NCBI GenBank assembly: GCA_963969395.1
Contig: OZ017803.1
Coordinates: 15,066,001-15,130,000 of the forward strand
Length of the DNA stretch: 64,000 nt
Source: Pseudoscleropodium purum
Taxonomy: Eukaryota; Streptophyta; Bryopsida; Hypnales; Brachytheciaceae
Direction of reading: 5' to 3'
Shown one piece after another: positions 1 to 15,441 of this stretch. The first letter of the stretch is position 1, and the number at the start of each line of letters is the position of its first letter. The translations under genes and the position numbers were made by a program. The notes under the pieces are model-generated. The model had not been told where the DNA came from. It did no database searches and saw only the letters and a program-made list of their open reading frames with translations.

Positions 1-163
1 TGAGTGTCCTGCTTCCTCCAGTTTTATCAACGAATGTCACACTTTTGAATCTTTCATTTTGGTTGCTATCAACAGGTGAAAAAGTTTAGTTCTCACAACT
101 ACCAAAGACTGATGAAAAGGATTGACATGAAGCTTTTCATTCAAACATCTAATAGTGGCTTAC

Positions 164-1947
<1,784 letters not shown>

Positions 1948-2085
1948 AGCTGCAATTTCTCGAGATCCACAACTCAAGCTCTTCAATTGAATGTCTTAAA
2001 GCAAGCACATGGAACTGGAAGAAGTTGTCAGGTGCTAGAGGTGTAAGCCTTTCGTGGCTTAGACTACCCATTCACTGGGAAACCA

Positions 2086-2091
2086 TTTATA
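2086..2091 (-). promoter_or_regulatory. TATA box of the broken desulfurase copy
   Basis: TATAAA on the minus strand lies about 140 bp upstream of the ATG at 1947. It is conserved in place with the TATAAA at 46086-46091 of the intact copy, which supports it as the ancestral core promoter. Confidence 0.55.
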
Positions 2092-2109
2092 CTGCGCAGG
2101 ATAGTTCAT

Positions 2110-3950
2110 GGGATGTTGCGCATTCAAATCTGTGGACCCGACCAAGGGGGTGCACTTTCCTCCAGACGGAGATTCCAACTGTGTTAACTGCAACCCGTTT
2201 CATTAGGCAACCTCTCAAGATTATTGCTTAAAACGTGTTCTCTGACTATTCATGAGAGCCTAAGGTCAACTTTCAGTACTCCTAGCATTTTGAAATTTGA
2301 GGTTATTGAGATGGTGTAGAACAAATTGAGAGCATGCTAAGAAAATACGGAATCTCCTTTTGACTTCCAACTGAGATCCAACCAGAAAACAGAGACTTCA
2401 TTGTGGAAGAACTTTCAAATTTTTTCAAATGGTATTGAATCAGTTATGATTTTTCAAAGATGTCATTCCTAGGTACCTATTCTTGGCAATAGGTCTAAAA
2501 AATGCGCACATATACACATGGCCTATAAAGAGAGATAGAGTAACCAAGAAGAAGCATCAAGACTTGCAACTGTGAATAACAAGCAAGGGTGTTAAATGCA
2601 TCCATTCTTTTTTTTTAAATCCGACCCATATTTATGTCAATATAATTCCTTTGATTCTGCATTTTTCATTAAAAGGTAGTTAGTTGGCCAACTTTGATTT
2701 AAAACACTCATGTCTATTTGTCACTATTTCTCAAAATGGACTGAAGCATATGTTAAACCAATCCATACTTGAAACCCAAAGCAACATCTAATGTCCATTT
2801 AATACCTAATTATAGAGTTGATTTTTGATTCAAGAGGACAAGCACTTTTACAGTATACTTCTATAGTTCAAAAGAAATACAACACTATATTAAGCTTAAA
2901 ACTCCATTAAACAACTACTAGAAAACAAAAGAAACACAACACAATATTGAGCTTAAACTCCATCACACCCTAGGCAATCTAGGTGCTCCAAAGAGTTTTG
3001 TCTTGAGTTTTTTTCAAACTCATGTTCTTGCCTCTTGGTCCTACATTGCATAGACTTTACAATGAACTCTATTAAGGTAGCATGCTCTAATAGCAATCTT
3101 GACACACGGGTACGTTTAACTTTCTTCAATGTACCAAAAGTATACATTTCAAGAAATGGTGGCTCATAGTAACCACTACATTTCAACTTCAAAATGTTGT
3201 AACTAAATCCACAAAGTTTCAGAAAATATGAAACAACTTGGGTTAGATGCCAATTCCATTTTTCTTCCTATGAAAATTTACTGAAAATCGTTTCAAGGAG
3301 TTTAGCTTCCCTTAAAAGGCAATCAACTCTTAAACGGTTGCTGTAAGAGCAGACTACCTTAATGCCATAAATTTAGGTCCTGCCTCCCTTTCAGCTTACT
3401 CTTCCTGGGGCCTGTCGTACCCAGTTTGTATTCTTGCAATTGAATTCCGTTTCAGTTTGCGCCAATAAAAAACAAAAAGCACAACTGGACTGGAATGGGC
3501 CCAAGGTGAGTGAGACAGTTGAATAATTTAGGCTTGTTGACTGAATCCATCAACTGTGCCATTGATTAGAGTGTAGATTGACAAAAAGCTGCAGCTACAG
3601 CTACAATGAACAGCGGTATGCAAAAGGTTCTTCGCAGGAAAGGAGGTTGCAAATGAGGAGGAAATATTCACGGGCGGGGGTGCCACGAACGCGGTGCGTC
3701 ATTTTCAACTCTTCAGTTAGTGCTATTACAGTAGACCTTCAACGTCAACCAAGCCGTGTGTCATCTGGTCTGGAGCATCCTCAGTCCAACCGGAAACAAC
3801 CTGGTCAACGCGCACAATGAGCGGAAGGCCAGGAACTCAAAAAAAAGTATTGCACTTCCCAATGCAAAGCGAAACCCATGCTCCGGCACCATTCTTCTTT
3901 CGAAACTCGGCATTCGGCGAAATATGAAGAGCCCTCAAGTTTGACTCACA
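2110..3950. other. Non-coding upstream region of the broken copy
   Basis: No credible gene was found. The region aligns in patches with 46110-48360 of the right block, best at 3440-3900 versus 47960-48360. Between the patches lies a dispersed repeat (2940-3340). Short open frames here show no conserved frame between the two blocks. Confidence 0.6.
2940..3340 (+). repeat. Dispersed non-coding repeat, copy 1
   Basis: The phrases AATATGAAACAACTTGGGTT and TTTCAAGGAGTTTAGCTTCC recur, with divergence, at about 10545-10680, 47590-47760 (minus), 58970-59170 and 59330-59545. No open frame is shared. No terminal repeats could be defined, so the class is unknown. Confidence 0.5.
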
Positions 3951-3956
3951 AGATGA

Positions 3957-4345
3957 AGAATCACAATTGTTCTACCTTAGTTTTCTAATATTTTTGTGCA
4001 TGCCAAGTGAATTGAAGTTATTGAACCTTTGTTTATTGTATAAAGAGGTTTTTTTAACCCCTAAAGGACCAAGTGTAAGTTCAATGTATGGAGAACCACA
4101 ATTCTCCTACCTCAATTTTCTAGCACTTTTCACGTGTGCCAAGTGAGTTGTACCTTCTTTTTTTGCATAAAAAATCTATTTTTTTAATCCCTTAAGGACC
4201 AAGTGTATGTTCAATGTATGGAGAATCATAATTGTCCTACCTTAGTTCTCTAGCACTTTTGCATGTACCAAGTAAATTGAAACTTCTTTTTTTGCATAAA
4301 AAGTCTTTTTTTAATCCCGAAAGGACCAAGTGCATGTTCAACGTA
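3957..4345. repeat. Tandem repeat, about 128 bp x 3
   Basis: Three imperfect units each contain a T-rich run, a TTAA/TTAATCCC(T)-type end and the phrase AGGACCAAGTG. The GGACC positions are 4066, 4196 and 4323, giving periods of 130 and 127. The unit contains the CCCCTAAAGGACC sequence that also begins the TTAA-site elements at 52587 and 60892, so the array appears to have grown from one element end. Confidence 0.75.
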
Positions 4346-4873
4346 CAAAAGAAATCTTGGGTACGTTCCTACAAAATCAAATTTGAATTTGATATTCTTG
4401 AAATTTTGACACATGATGTAAACATGTAACCCCTTTAGTTAGTGGAAATATGATTTTTTATTGAATAGGGTGCCTTAGATCAAAAGTTATTGGTTGACCC
4501 AAACTTCTAAAACAGCTGAGGTAGCTTTAGGCAACAAGTGCAAAAAATTGGCCTCTTAAAATTTTGAGAATTTTATAGGTATGTAATTTATGTGATACAT
4601 GATACAAAATGTGAGAAAAAAATAACCATACTTTAGAGTAGAGATGCACTTTAGGAGAAATTTGAACTCCAAAAGAGGCAACTACATAATGCAAAAGTTT
4701 GGGTGAAAAGAGCCTTTTCAACTCACTTTTTGGACCAAAAATTGCATGATGAATTCAAAAATTTGTCATCATTATCCAATCCATCTCCATACTCTCATAA
4801 ATATCATGATGGTTCCATCATAAAGAATGAAGCATATGCCAAGTGGCTACAAGCAATCCTATATGGTGGTTCT

Positions 4874-5065
4874 AATGAGGATGTGGCTATTCTCATACTC
4901 ATTCAATTAGTATTAAAATTAATAAGAAAACTCAAAGCTTCTTTTGAGAGTTCAATTTCTTCCTAATGAGAATGAAGATGTCGCCACCTTCATACTCATT
5001 TAATTAGTATTAAAATTAGTAAAAGAACTCAAAGCCATTTTGTAGGTTCAATTTCTTCCTATGTC
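4874..5065. repeat. Tandem duplication, about 95 bp x 2
   Basis: Two adjacent units begin AATGAGGATG / AATGAGAATGAAGATG and share CTCATTCAATTAGTATTAAAA and a following TTCAATTTCTTCCTA. The frame between units is not kept, so this is non-coding. The following segment (5060-5300) aligns with about 49860-50090. Confidence 0.65.
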
Positions 5066-5700
5066 TAAAGACATTGCAAACCTAAAATGCCTGAGGGTTG
5101 ATTTTTACAAAGAATACACCTATTGGTCGAATAAGTAAAGTATTTGGGTGACTACATTGGTTACAAAGGACTGCATCTTTCCTAGGTTAGTCTACATCTC
5201 AAGTGGAAGGTGACTCTTTCTCTTAAAGTAGAACCATCAAATCATATTTATCCTTCAAATATGGGATCTCTATCAAAGTGTCACCAGTATGACTACAAAT
5301 TATTCACTTTGAATTGAATGGCTCCTACTTTATAAATAGTGCTTCACGATTGTAAAGTCACAAGCTTTTAGTGAATGATTTCAGGTCTTTCTTAAGATGC
5401 TTCAAACATCCATTTATTGAAGACTTTGAAGTTTCTTCCAATTGACTTTGAAAAAAAATTATAATATTTTTTTAAAATGCAATTTAAAAAAAACACTAAT
5501 AATTTTCAATTCTCTATAGGGCAAAATAACACCGTATTGTAATTTTGACTCCATCCATATACATTGGCCAAATGAACAGCCCAAATGGATATTTCTCCCA
5601 GCTTGCTTACAATTTGCCCAAATAATTTTGGAACGTTGATTGTGTCCTGTTTTTCCCTTCCTTTGTAATTTTCCACATTTTTATGGATAGTTAATGGTTA

Positions 5701-5766
5701 ATGCAGTAACTGCATCGTTTGAACTCATTGTCATTGTGACAAACTGTCACAATGACAATGAGCTCA
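5701..5766. repeat. Two adjacent short inverted repeats
   Basis: ATGCAGTAACTGCAT (5701-5715) is palindromic. It is followed at 5720-5766 by 22-nt arms (GAACTCATTGTCATTGTGAC and its complement) with one mismatch and a 3-nt loop. The arms are long for chance but carry no gene; this could be a small foldback element or the end of a lost insertion. Confidence 0.7.
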
Positions 5767-8100
5767 AAAAAACAAAACTAAGCCAAATTTGTTTCATTTA
5801 GCCAGCCCCCATCCTCCAATTCAAAAATAATAATTTAAATTAATTCAAATAAAATTCATTTCAATCCCCCCCTCCCCCTCCTACTTATAATTTCCAGTTG
5901 GCAATTGCTATGCCATTCAATATGAGATATATCCCAAGGTTTGTATTCATATTTGTATTTGTATCCCATACCAATCTAGTACATACTAGTATCAATATTG
6001 TATCCCAGTGTTCGGGAAGTTTTTTGAGTTGCCCCGGTAATTTTCCTCCTCTTTATGAAGGGACCGGCTTTTTTCCTAGAGGCATTGGTCGCATCCTCTC
6101 CTTATCAAAATCTTCCAGTTTATTTCCTCTTGTATCAAATTCTCACTGGCCAATTTCCTTCAACTTCAACTTTATAAAGGTTGCAATACATCCTCCATAT
6201 AAATTGGAAATATTCTATTTTTCATGGCAATTAGATTCAAAACTATTGCAATTGTCATTTAAGTATGTATTGCTCTCACATGTCTCAAATTTATCAACTC
6301 TTCATTGATAAAAGTATTTGCAATTAGATGTCAACGAGCAAGATTTCTTGGTTGATGTAATAATTTAATTCAATATAGCTTGAATATTGATATGGAAGTT
6401 TTGCATGGATTACTTGTAAAACTTGCACATCATTGATGTTATTTGTCACGATGCCAAAATCCAACTTTGATATCAACCCTCAAAGATCATCATTGATTGT
6501 AGTGTGGTAAGCAAGCAACTAGTAATGGTGCCAAACAACCCTAAATACAACTAGATAACTATGACAATTCTAAATGATAGGCACAAATAAATATATCAAT
6601 GTGTAATACGACAAAGAATCAATGAAAATCTTCATTTTCAAAAAATTTAGCTACTACAAAAAACTTGACAATTTCTTCATGATTACTCCAAAAACTATAT
6701 AATACTCTTGCTCTACCACCAAGCCACCTCTACAATAAGAAAGATTCAAATACAAGACAAAGCCTCAATCTTTGTATACATCTTGAAAGTCAGTTTAAAA
6801 AGAAGTAGTGTCCACCTTGTCCAAGAAGATACCCACCTCTAGTAACCCGGGTATTAGCCTTGAATTCTAATTTGCAAGCAGCTAAGATCCGACAATTTCA
6901 TGAAAGTGGCGGCTAAATAGCCCCCATTTATTTTTGCACACCGGTAAGTTGTTAATCCTACCAAGATTTTGTCCGGTTTTCCATCCTCCATTTTCACACT
7001 TCAACCAGTTGTTTTCCCAAAGGCATTGGCTAACAATGAACTAACTACCGGTTCTTCCTGGACATTGTTGTATCCATATCCCATATTAGTATTTTATCCC
7101 ATATATATTTATTTGTATCCATATCCATACTAGTATTTTATCCCATATATTTATTTGTATCCATATCCATACTGATATCCATATCTCAAAATTTTCGGAG
7201 ATCAACTGCATTGGAGGGAGGTGAGGATTTTTTTTGACATCAACAGCTTTCAATTTTTGAGAGGGGGGGAGGTTTTCACCTAAACCAAGCATTCTCACTC
7301 TTTTCAACACATTGTGTTAGTGTTGTTGTTGGTTTAAAAAGAATCTAATGACAAAATGGAGAGTAAATTTCACCTCAAGTCAAGAAAGTTTTATGCCAAG
7401 GGTCATAGAGACTTCAAACTAGACAATTCACAAATTGATAGAGCCTACTTTAAATTAAAGCTGAATTGTTGGCTTAATTTCATAATCACCAAAATCAACC
7501 AAAAATAATCTTTAGATCATTAAATTGGGTTGATAGGCTTTATATTGCAAACCAAATTGACAATCTTTTTCATTTAATGGCTACTTAAGTGGTGCTAATT
7601 ACATGGTCAGATATTGGTGCTAAATAATTGGACTCAAGTGCTAATAATAGATTTTCTATAATCGTTGGTCCAATTTTTTATGCCCAATTTGTTAACTTGG
7701 ATCTAATTTGAGAATCCTTATGGATTGGAAATTCAACAAATTTCAGATTAGGCTCGAGTCCCAATATAAAGTAGGCCCAATGACAAATGAAAGATTAGGA
7801 AAAAGAAGTTTCTATCCAACAATAGAATTAATTCTACTACAAAAAATTAGATGTTCGGAATATGTACAAGTTTGATTTGGCCCTTAATAGGAAAGTGAGC
7901 CAATGCTAGAGAACCAAAGGCAATTTGGGGGATAATTATGGCGGCTATTTCAAAGTTAGTGGGTAGAATTGGGAAAAAATATAGTTGCAATTTAAAAACA
8001 TCAATAGAATACTTGTGAAAAAATCTATAAAATTTCTATTTATAGTAAAAAAATAATTGGACTTGATACTTGAAAAAATAGTACAATTTGGGGATTGAAG
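5767..8100. other. AT-rich non-coding stretch with a 44-bp tandem repeat
   Basis: No gene was recognised. 7087-7172 holds two copies of a 44-bp unit (TAGTATTTTATCCCATATAT...). 7370-7560 aligns with 51480-51620 joined to 53500-53530. The TTAA at 7520-7523 is the empty site for two elements inserted in the right block. 7600-7790 aligns with about 53900-54050. Confidence 0.6.
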
Positions 8101-9050
8101 GAAAAAAACTAGTAAAATTCAAAAATATCCCCAAGTGAACATTTGTTAGAGATATATAATTTTAAATTTTTGGTGATTGTTTTGAATATAGATGAAGTTT
8201 GGGACTTTGTGATGGACCGGTGTGCCCTTGGGCCGTTGCTCCAATCCAAATGAAAGTAAAATAATTTTCTAATTTGAAAATAACTCCAAAATTCATAACT
8301 TTTACACCATAGGTCCAAACGCCACGAAACAAAGCCCGTGCACCCCTTCTCATAGAGGGCTTTTTGACACACAATCTTGAAGATCTCATATGGTAGAACC
8401 ACCACATCCCCATCATGTAGGGTGTACTATTTCCAACCAAAGTTGGAGTAAATGTTCAACCAAAGCTTTGAATGTTTTGTTTTTTCTCTTTTTCAAAGTT
8501 AAGACCTATCGTGTCATGACACATGTCCCAAAATAGTGAGTAGAAAAAAGTTCTTGAATGATTGGAATTAGATGACTCTACATGTTGGCTGTAGGTTTGG
8601 ACCCGTTGTCCACTTCCAAAATTCATAATAATTTGGCAATCCCCTTGATTTCAATCTTCTTACATGCTAGAGAATTTACAGTACCTTCTACTACTCTAGA
8701 ACATGCACAGATCACAAAGATCAACAATGGATGGTTCTACCATAGTCACAAAAAACAAAACAAAACAGCCTAACTAAAGGCATGGATTCTGCAGGACCAC
8801 AAGTTCAGAGTTCAGACAAATCAGACCTGATTCTTCTGATTCATGAAGGACGAAGAGGGATTGAATGCATAGTACATGACATTCATTAGACTCCAGCGAA
8901 TCTGAGAATCTCAAATAACTGAAAGAACCAAAAACAGAGTCACGACAACAACGCTTCAGTCGTTCTTGCAGAAAACTGAAAACACGGGATTGGAATTTGG
9001 CAATAAAGAATGACAATGTGTGTCAATGATTCTTTCAGACTTTGACAATT

Positions 9051-12000
9051 GAAGAATTGTCCGTCATCAAAGCATGGTCACTCTTAGAGCATCGCCACAG
9101 TTAAATGGAAAATTTAGTTCACCAAATATTTCATTACGGGCTCCACAAATCTCTTTGTTGATTCCCCGTGCCAAGTCCCCACCGCGAGGCATAATATCAA
9201 AGACATGTAGGCTACTATTCATGAAACTATTATTGCTTGTCCAATGAGTTACTGGAATGGTGAGATCCCAACAATGAATCCCAAATTGGGGGGCACGGAA
9301 AGAGTGATGAGCAACACAAGAGGATTATGTGCCAAGTTCATAGTTTGACGAGCCTGGGCTCTTCTATTCCGTTGGTGAGTCATTAGTGTGGTAGAAAAAG
9401 TAGCCCGGGCCCGGCCATTTGCCTTCTAGCCATCCATTCTGTGCCAAAGTGTAGATACTCTTATGCACTAGGGGTTTGACACTCTTCAAATGTGGATGAA
9501 AAGTGTTGATATTGGACCCTTCACAATGATTCTCTTATCAAGACTTTTGCAATCCCATCAAGTCAAAGAATGATCCTTGAAATTACTGTTCATCTTGAGG
9601 TTTAGTTGCTTTATTCTTTATTCTACTTGATGAGTGGTCATTTGACTATTTTATGAGTTGTATTTAGTGGTGAGCGAGGGTGTGGGGCACGAGGATTGAA
9701 GGGCCTTCAAAATTAGATGGAAAATTTGAGTGTGCCAAGTTTCGTAAGTAAGGGTGGCCATGCTATCATAGATTCAAGCCTAATTCAACCAAATAATTAG
9801 AGAAAGTGAGAACAATGACATTCTTTCATCTTCCTAAAGTACTTCCATGTCATCAAGCTATTTTTTGTGTGTTGTTTGAGGAATGGTTCAAACGAGTGAT
9901 TGAAGAACATTGTGTAATAAAGCAAGAACACTCCTATATTAGAGAAGCTTGAGGTCCCCCTAAGCAAGCCCCAAAACTTCTCTATCTTGCTTTGTTGAGT
10001 TGGCTACATTGGTTGGTGACCTAGGGGGGTGAAGAAGTGGACAAATTCTAGGATTAAATATGCTATTTTACTGGAAAAGTATGCTATTTTAGCCAATGGC
10101 CTTTGAAATTATTTAATCCAAGTATTCATCTAAATTGGGCCTCAATCTTTCAATCCTTTGCTAGCAAAAGGAATTCATATTTGACAATAAATATAGTGCC
10201 TATATCTTGATATCCCCCTAGATTTACTTCAATGACATGTGCCCAACACTAAGATTATTGATCTTCAAGAAAAAAACACCACATAGGCTTGGGATCAGAG
10301 TAAATATTTTTTTCCCTCCTTTTACCATATCATGATGCTTTAACTCTATTCCAACTTAGAAGAAGACTTATCTTCTTTATAGTAAGGTAGGAGATCCTAA
10401 AACAATACAAATTGTTGAAGCAATTTGTCTAACACAAAAGTGTATACTACTTTTTTCAATATAATAATTATATTCATCCATGTACTAAAAAGTGAAAACA
10501 TTATGCAAGATGTTGTTTTGAACCTTTTGTGATTCAAAATTAATTCCACAATATCAAGGTCCCAAAAATATGAAATGACTTAGATTACATGTCAATTCCA
10601 TTTTTTTAAAGGAAAATTTATTGAAACATATTTCAAGAAGTTGAACTCTTTAAAATTGTAGATGAGTTGGTAAAAGTTTGCTTTATGAACAAGGGTTGCT
10701 ATTATGTGAATCTAAAAACATGAGCATATGACCCTAAAAGATTGTACACTTATTTTACAGGTGTCTATATTATAGAAACCTTCCATGATTAAAGTATAAC
10801 TATAATGTAAGTATCTATATTATAAATGTTTATATAATCAACACCTTCAATGGGGGTAGTATATCTATTTATTTACATATGTACCTGTATACATACATAC
10901 ATATATACACACACACACACACTTAAAGCTTACATGCTTGCATTTTCACATACTAGCACCATTGCTTTATAGACATCCTATGCTACTACCACATATATCA
11001 TATGTATGTAGAGGTTCAAATAGTAAGGAAAAACTAGATTACTAATTGCTTAAACATGAAATTTATATATGTCATTTTCAAAGGTAATAATATTTTATTA
11101 AAGACATATAAACATTTTGTTTAAAGAAATTATAAGAGTTGAATTGAAATTACACCTTAAATAAAAAAAATTCTACAAAATGTCTTTACTACTAGCAAAA
11201 TAAAATTCTTCATATGTTTTACCTTAATAACAATTATGAAATGAATCAAAGCTTTAAATAATAGTATCTTGACTCTATCTAAAAAATAATAATTTTTTAA
11301 GCACTATTCTTGCTATGTGGAAAATACAAAAATTCTTAGAATCTTCTTAATTTTTGCAATAGTTATCAAAGCTCCAAAAGCCAAAGCTTCCTAATTAAAT
11401 CATGCCGTACAAAAATTCCAATTAAATCCAAAATAAATAAATAAAAATTATAAAGCCACTAGAAACTTCTAAAATTCTACAAAAAATAAAACATTCATCA
11501 AGAGCCTTTAGGAGTTAAGTCTACATTGATTGGTCCTATTAGTAAGGGGAAAAGTTTGCATCACTTAGAAAATGAGTGTCACGACAAAATTTTATTTTTG
11601 TAAAAATTGGTACAATACAATATTATTCCAACTTGCAATAATTCAAAATAATGTAAATTTGTTAAATTAGTGTCACACATAGTTTTTTGAAAAACTATTG
11701 TTATTTAAAAAAAAACACTTTTCTTTGGCTTTTGGATATATTGACTTGTATCAAATGGAAGGATGTAATAATGAAATGATATGTCAACTATTTGAACCTT
11801 TCTAACTCCATATTGTATCCTATAGTTTATTGCTAAAACAAGGTTGTCTCCAAATTTTCACCCTTCAAAAAAAATGCAAAAATTTATCTCTTTCTATCAA
11901 ATAGTTAGATTTTGTAAATTTGAATTCATAGTTAGAATTGGAGTTTTGAAAGTATCTGGAGAAAAAAGAGAAATACCAAATAAGAGACAAAATTTCTAAA

Positions 12001-12430
12001 TTTATCTGACAACTTGAAAATATTGGAGTCACTTCTGCTTTACAACAAGCAACTATATTACAAGAGGCTTTGTCCCTATCACATTAAAAATGTGAAACTA
12101 GAATAGGAATGGTTATAAATGAATAGTATCTCTCCTTTTCATTATTTTAATCTTTAAAGTGACTCAATTTTGGAGTAAGTTAACTACTCAAACTTCCTCA
12201 TAATAGCTTTTGTTGATGCAAAGCCTTCTCCTTGACAATGTTCGAGAAATTTTTGGTAATTAATACAATTTCTTGCAACACATCAAAGTTCTTAAAAAAT
12301 AAATATGTAAGTGCATTTACTAAAGTTTGGGACAAATAGCAATAAATTGTATTGTAGCAACACAAAAGCAAAATCCACCAAAATTTAATAACCCTTAACT
12401 AAATTTTCGGACCCACCTTTGTTTCAGTAA
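9051..12430. other. AT-rich non-coding region
   Basis: No gene was recognised on either strand. It contains a possible MITE end at about 9090 (TTA then GAGCATCGCCACAG), a CA/TA microsatellite near 10885-10921 and a diverged dispersed-repeat copy at 10545-10680. Confidence 0.6.
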
Positions 12431-13640
12431 AAATTCCTATTTCATGTGATTGTGTGTCACAAGCAAATTGCACTGAAATGCTGGAATATCCTGAAGAGTT
12501 GAAGAAGTTTCTTACACTGGAAATATTTAGTACTTCAACCAAGCGACTTGTAGCAGCAAAGTTTCTCGAAGGAGACAGAGTTTACTGCTCTTCTGCAAAT
12601 TTCTCGACTTTGATAGACGAGAGTGTCTTACTGTTCGTGTATACGACTTGTTACAGTTTAAGTCTCATGACTGCAAGAGTACAAATAGTTATTTGTAATT
12701 GTTACAGTAGTTGCTGAGGAATCTGGTTATCTACGTTTGAAAACGTAAAAAATCTTAACGGTCAATAAGCGGCTCCCGTTTGCACCATTTTGAATGGGAA
12801 CAATCTTACTTTGGCTATCCCAAATGCAGATTGAGACACCACTAAGTAATAACGCAATGGATAGGATAGTATTAATTTTGTAAGGAAACATTTGATTTGT
12901 GCAGAATGCATATCGAATTCATTACACTGAATGTGTCATATCTAATGCCTAGTTTGTCCATTGCAACCAGTGTTCTAGAAATCCTTGAGCATGATTCTAC
13001 GCAATCCTCCTTTTCCTGAATCGTCTACCTTCTTCCTTCCAGCGCAAGCAGTTTTAAAAAAAAAAATTATATGATTTTCTAGTCCAACCTTGATCAGGTA
13101 AATCCCAGGGCTAGTGTATTGTGAATCAAGATGATGTCCGAGTCTGACGACGATGATAACATGTACAGAGTATGATTTTGACCCGGATTTTGAAGATGAC
13201 GATGATGAAGACGTGGAAGATGAGCACATCATGGTTGTTGAATTTTCTGGTCAAAGACGTAAGTTGATGTGGAGGAATTTGATGGTCTTGTAGGTGACGA
13301 TTTGAATTGGTCCATGGATTTGGGGAACAGACGGGGGTAGATCGAATGTTAGACCGGGTGATGTTCGAGCCTCCGGGACCGCCGCTTTTCCGGAGCGTTT
13401 TCTTTAAGTCAAAGCTGTGCAGGTATTGAGGCCTGGAGGCTGGAGGGTACAATAGGGGGAGTCATAGCCGCAGGGGGAGCTTCAGTTCAACGAGTTCGCC
13501 GAACTCCACGTTGCAATAGATCATTAAGAGGTTTAGTGAACTTGTTGAACTTTCTTCTTCACTCGAAATGGTGAGTACAAATTAAAAATTCAGCAAGTTC
13601 GGTGAACTCTATTGTAACTCCACCGAGAAGGACGGATGTT
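12430..13640 (+). other. GC-raised island with possible gene fragments
   Basis: Base composition rises relative to the flanks. A polypyrimidine run ending in GTTTCAG near 12426 resembles a splice acceptor and is followed by an 87-codon frame at 12454-12717. Near 13178-13291 a plus frame encodes a very acidic segment (FEDDDDEDVEDEH) and then stops. Frames beyond are broken and no domain was recognised. These may be remnants of a decayed gene, or exons of a real gene that cannot be joined by eye. Confidence 0.25.
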
Positions 13641-13649
13641 TCGCTGTGA

Positions 13650-13907
13650 CATGGTTGTCATAACGGGTGAGTTAGGGTCATCGGACGGGACGGACAGACG
13701 GGCAAACCGGACCGGATGGACGGTCCGGACAGCTTTAATTTTGTAACTTGATGATCTCGTCTGCGCCCATCATATTCCTTAATTCACATGGCATCTACGG
13801 GGCCTATTTTTCCGTTATCAGAAAGTCAACTATGTGTTGACTATATCGGAAGGGCAGGACCTCTAATGGACGGGCGAACCGGATGTCCATCCACTATGAC
13901 AACTATA
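13650..13907. mobile_element. hAT-like MITE with GGACGG motifs and 8-bp target duplication
   Basis: The 258-bp element is flanked by CGCTGTGA direct repeats at 13642-13649 and 13908-13915. Its ends are imperfect inverted repeats, CATGGTTGTCATAACGG and TATAGTTGTCATAGTGG, matching at 12 of 17 positions. Its interior has GGACGG/CCGGAC repeats like the arrays in the 25376-37079 element, and the ends resemble that element's CAAGGTTGAC ends. An 8-bp duplication is typical of hAT transposons. It encodes no protein. Confidence 0.75.
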
Positions 13908-13915
13908 CGCTGTGA

Positions 13916-15440
13916 GCATGAGTTGCGCGAAGGTTTGTTCTTCTTTTGTGGATGCAGACTGTAGCATCAAATGCTTTAATTGCTGCGCTAGGGGTTGTTG
14001 CAATGGCAATTGATATATTAAGCTAGCTTTCAAAGAAAGAAACGTGGCTTGGTGTCTTCATCGACAATTAATACTCCAAGGATAGTTTGATTCCAGTGGT
14101 TTGAGAGTATTAAGTCCCTTCACATATCGTCTTGAAAATCCACCAGTGATGTAGCAATGTATGTGACGTAGCTAGACACACTTGAAGCAAGAATTCATTC
14201 GGGGTGGTTAGTCTGTCCACTTGAGATTGAGTTGACAATAGTGACCATCTTTGTACTACTAGTTAGGTTTCCAAGATTATCATTGAAACCAATCCACTAC
14301 CTCTTGCCAATTAGTTAATTACTTGAACTGGAGAATGAGGTTTGAAGCTATACTAGATCAACAAACAAGGTGGAATACAAGAATGCTCTAAGAGGGGCTT
14401 ATGCATCGAGATTGGTTGCTAGCATTAGAAATGGACTAGGTAATTGCAAAGCCCGCCAATTTATCAAAAATAATTGCTAGTTAGGACGTACTGAGCAGCG
14501 GGTGCCAATATTGGTATTAACTTGCAATTATTCTTGATGACTTGGCCTACTTTGCAATTACTGGATATAATGTTAATATAGGAGAGAGTTGAGCTGTTTG
14601 ACCTCTTAGATTACTTAACCAATTAAAACTTGCTACAAATGGCAAAAGTTTAGTGCATTTAGATTACTTTAGGTGGATTTGCACTCATTAAAATAATACC
14701 ATTTGGTAGTAGTAAAGATTCCTTTCAAATTTCTCTCACTTCCAAACCAATGAAATTTCTACTTCATACCAATCCTATTGAAAATTTGCACAAGACAAGT
14801 ATTGAGCATTACCATGCTTAATGTACTTCTTCTTAATCAATCAAAACATGTTACAATGGTCAAACTCTCTTGCACTGATATTATGGTAAATGTAATCGTT
14901 TAGGTGTGAGAGGTTGTTGTTAGTCCACAAAGGAATCACATATTAAGTAGTCCACATTGTAATAGCCTTCAATCTCAATCATCTAGGGCAATCGACCCAT
15001 TTTCACCAATTTAAGCAATTACAGGTATATGAAGTACACGTATTTGGACAACACATTTTTTTCCATACATAAAAATAGAATTTGGAATGATGGAGAATTT
15101 TTCAGGATTTTTTCACTCCAAATATAATTATTATGAACTTTTTAGGTGAACAATACCATATGACTTACTCTGGTCATATAGACCTTTGTATTTCCAACCA
15201 TGGGTGGGTTGCAAAATCAACTAAGGCTGATTGCAATACTGAAAGCCTTACAACCACTCATAATACACCACAACTACTTAGAGAACCTTGCCAAAATTTC
15301 GAAAACTGCCCCACACTTTCACGTAAAGAGAATAGCCTATACGTTGGAAATGGGGTGTGTGATAAAAAAATGGGTTGGCTCCTGTAGATGTGCTCAATCC
15401 AGGATCGAAGTTAGTGCATTTGCTTTTATCTTAACGCCAG
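13916..15440. other. Non-coding stretch
   Basis: No gene was recognised. Short plus-strand frames at 15133-15541 lack a known motif. Under the inversion model this is the distal part of the former upstream region of the broken desulfurase copy. Confidence 0.5.
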
Positions 15441-15441
15441 G

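Noticed and set aside
12975..13452. Minus-strand frames with Ser-rich sequence
   Set aside because: The Ser run is the complement of a GAT/GAC-rich stretch; no support for minus-strand coding.
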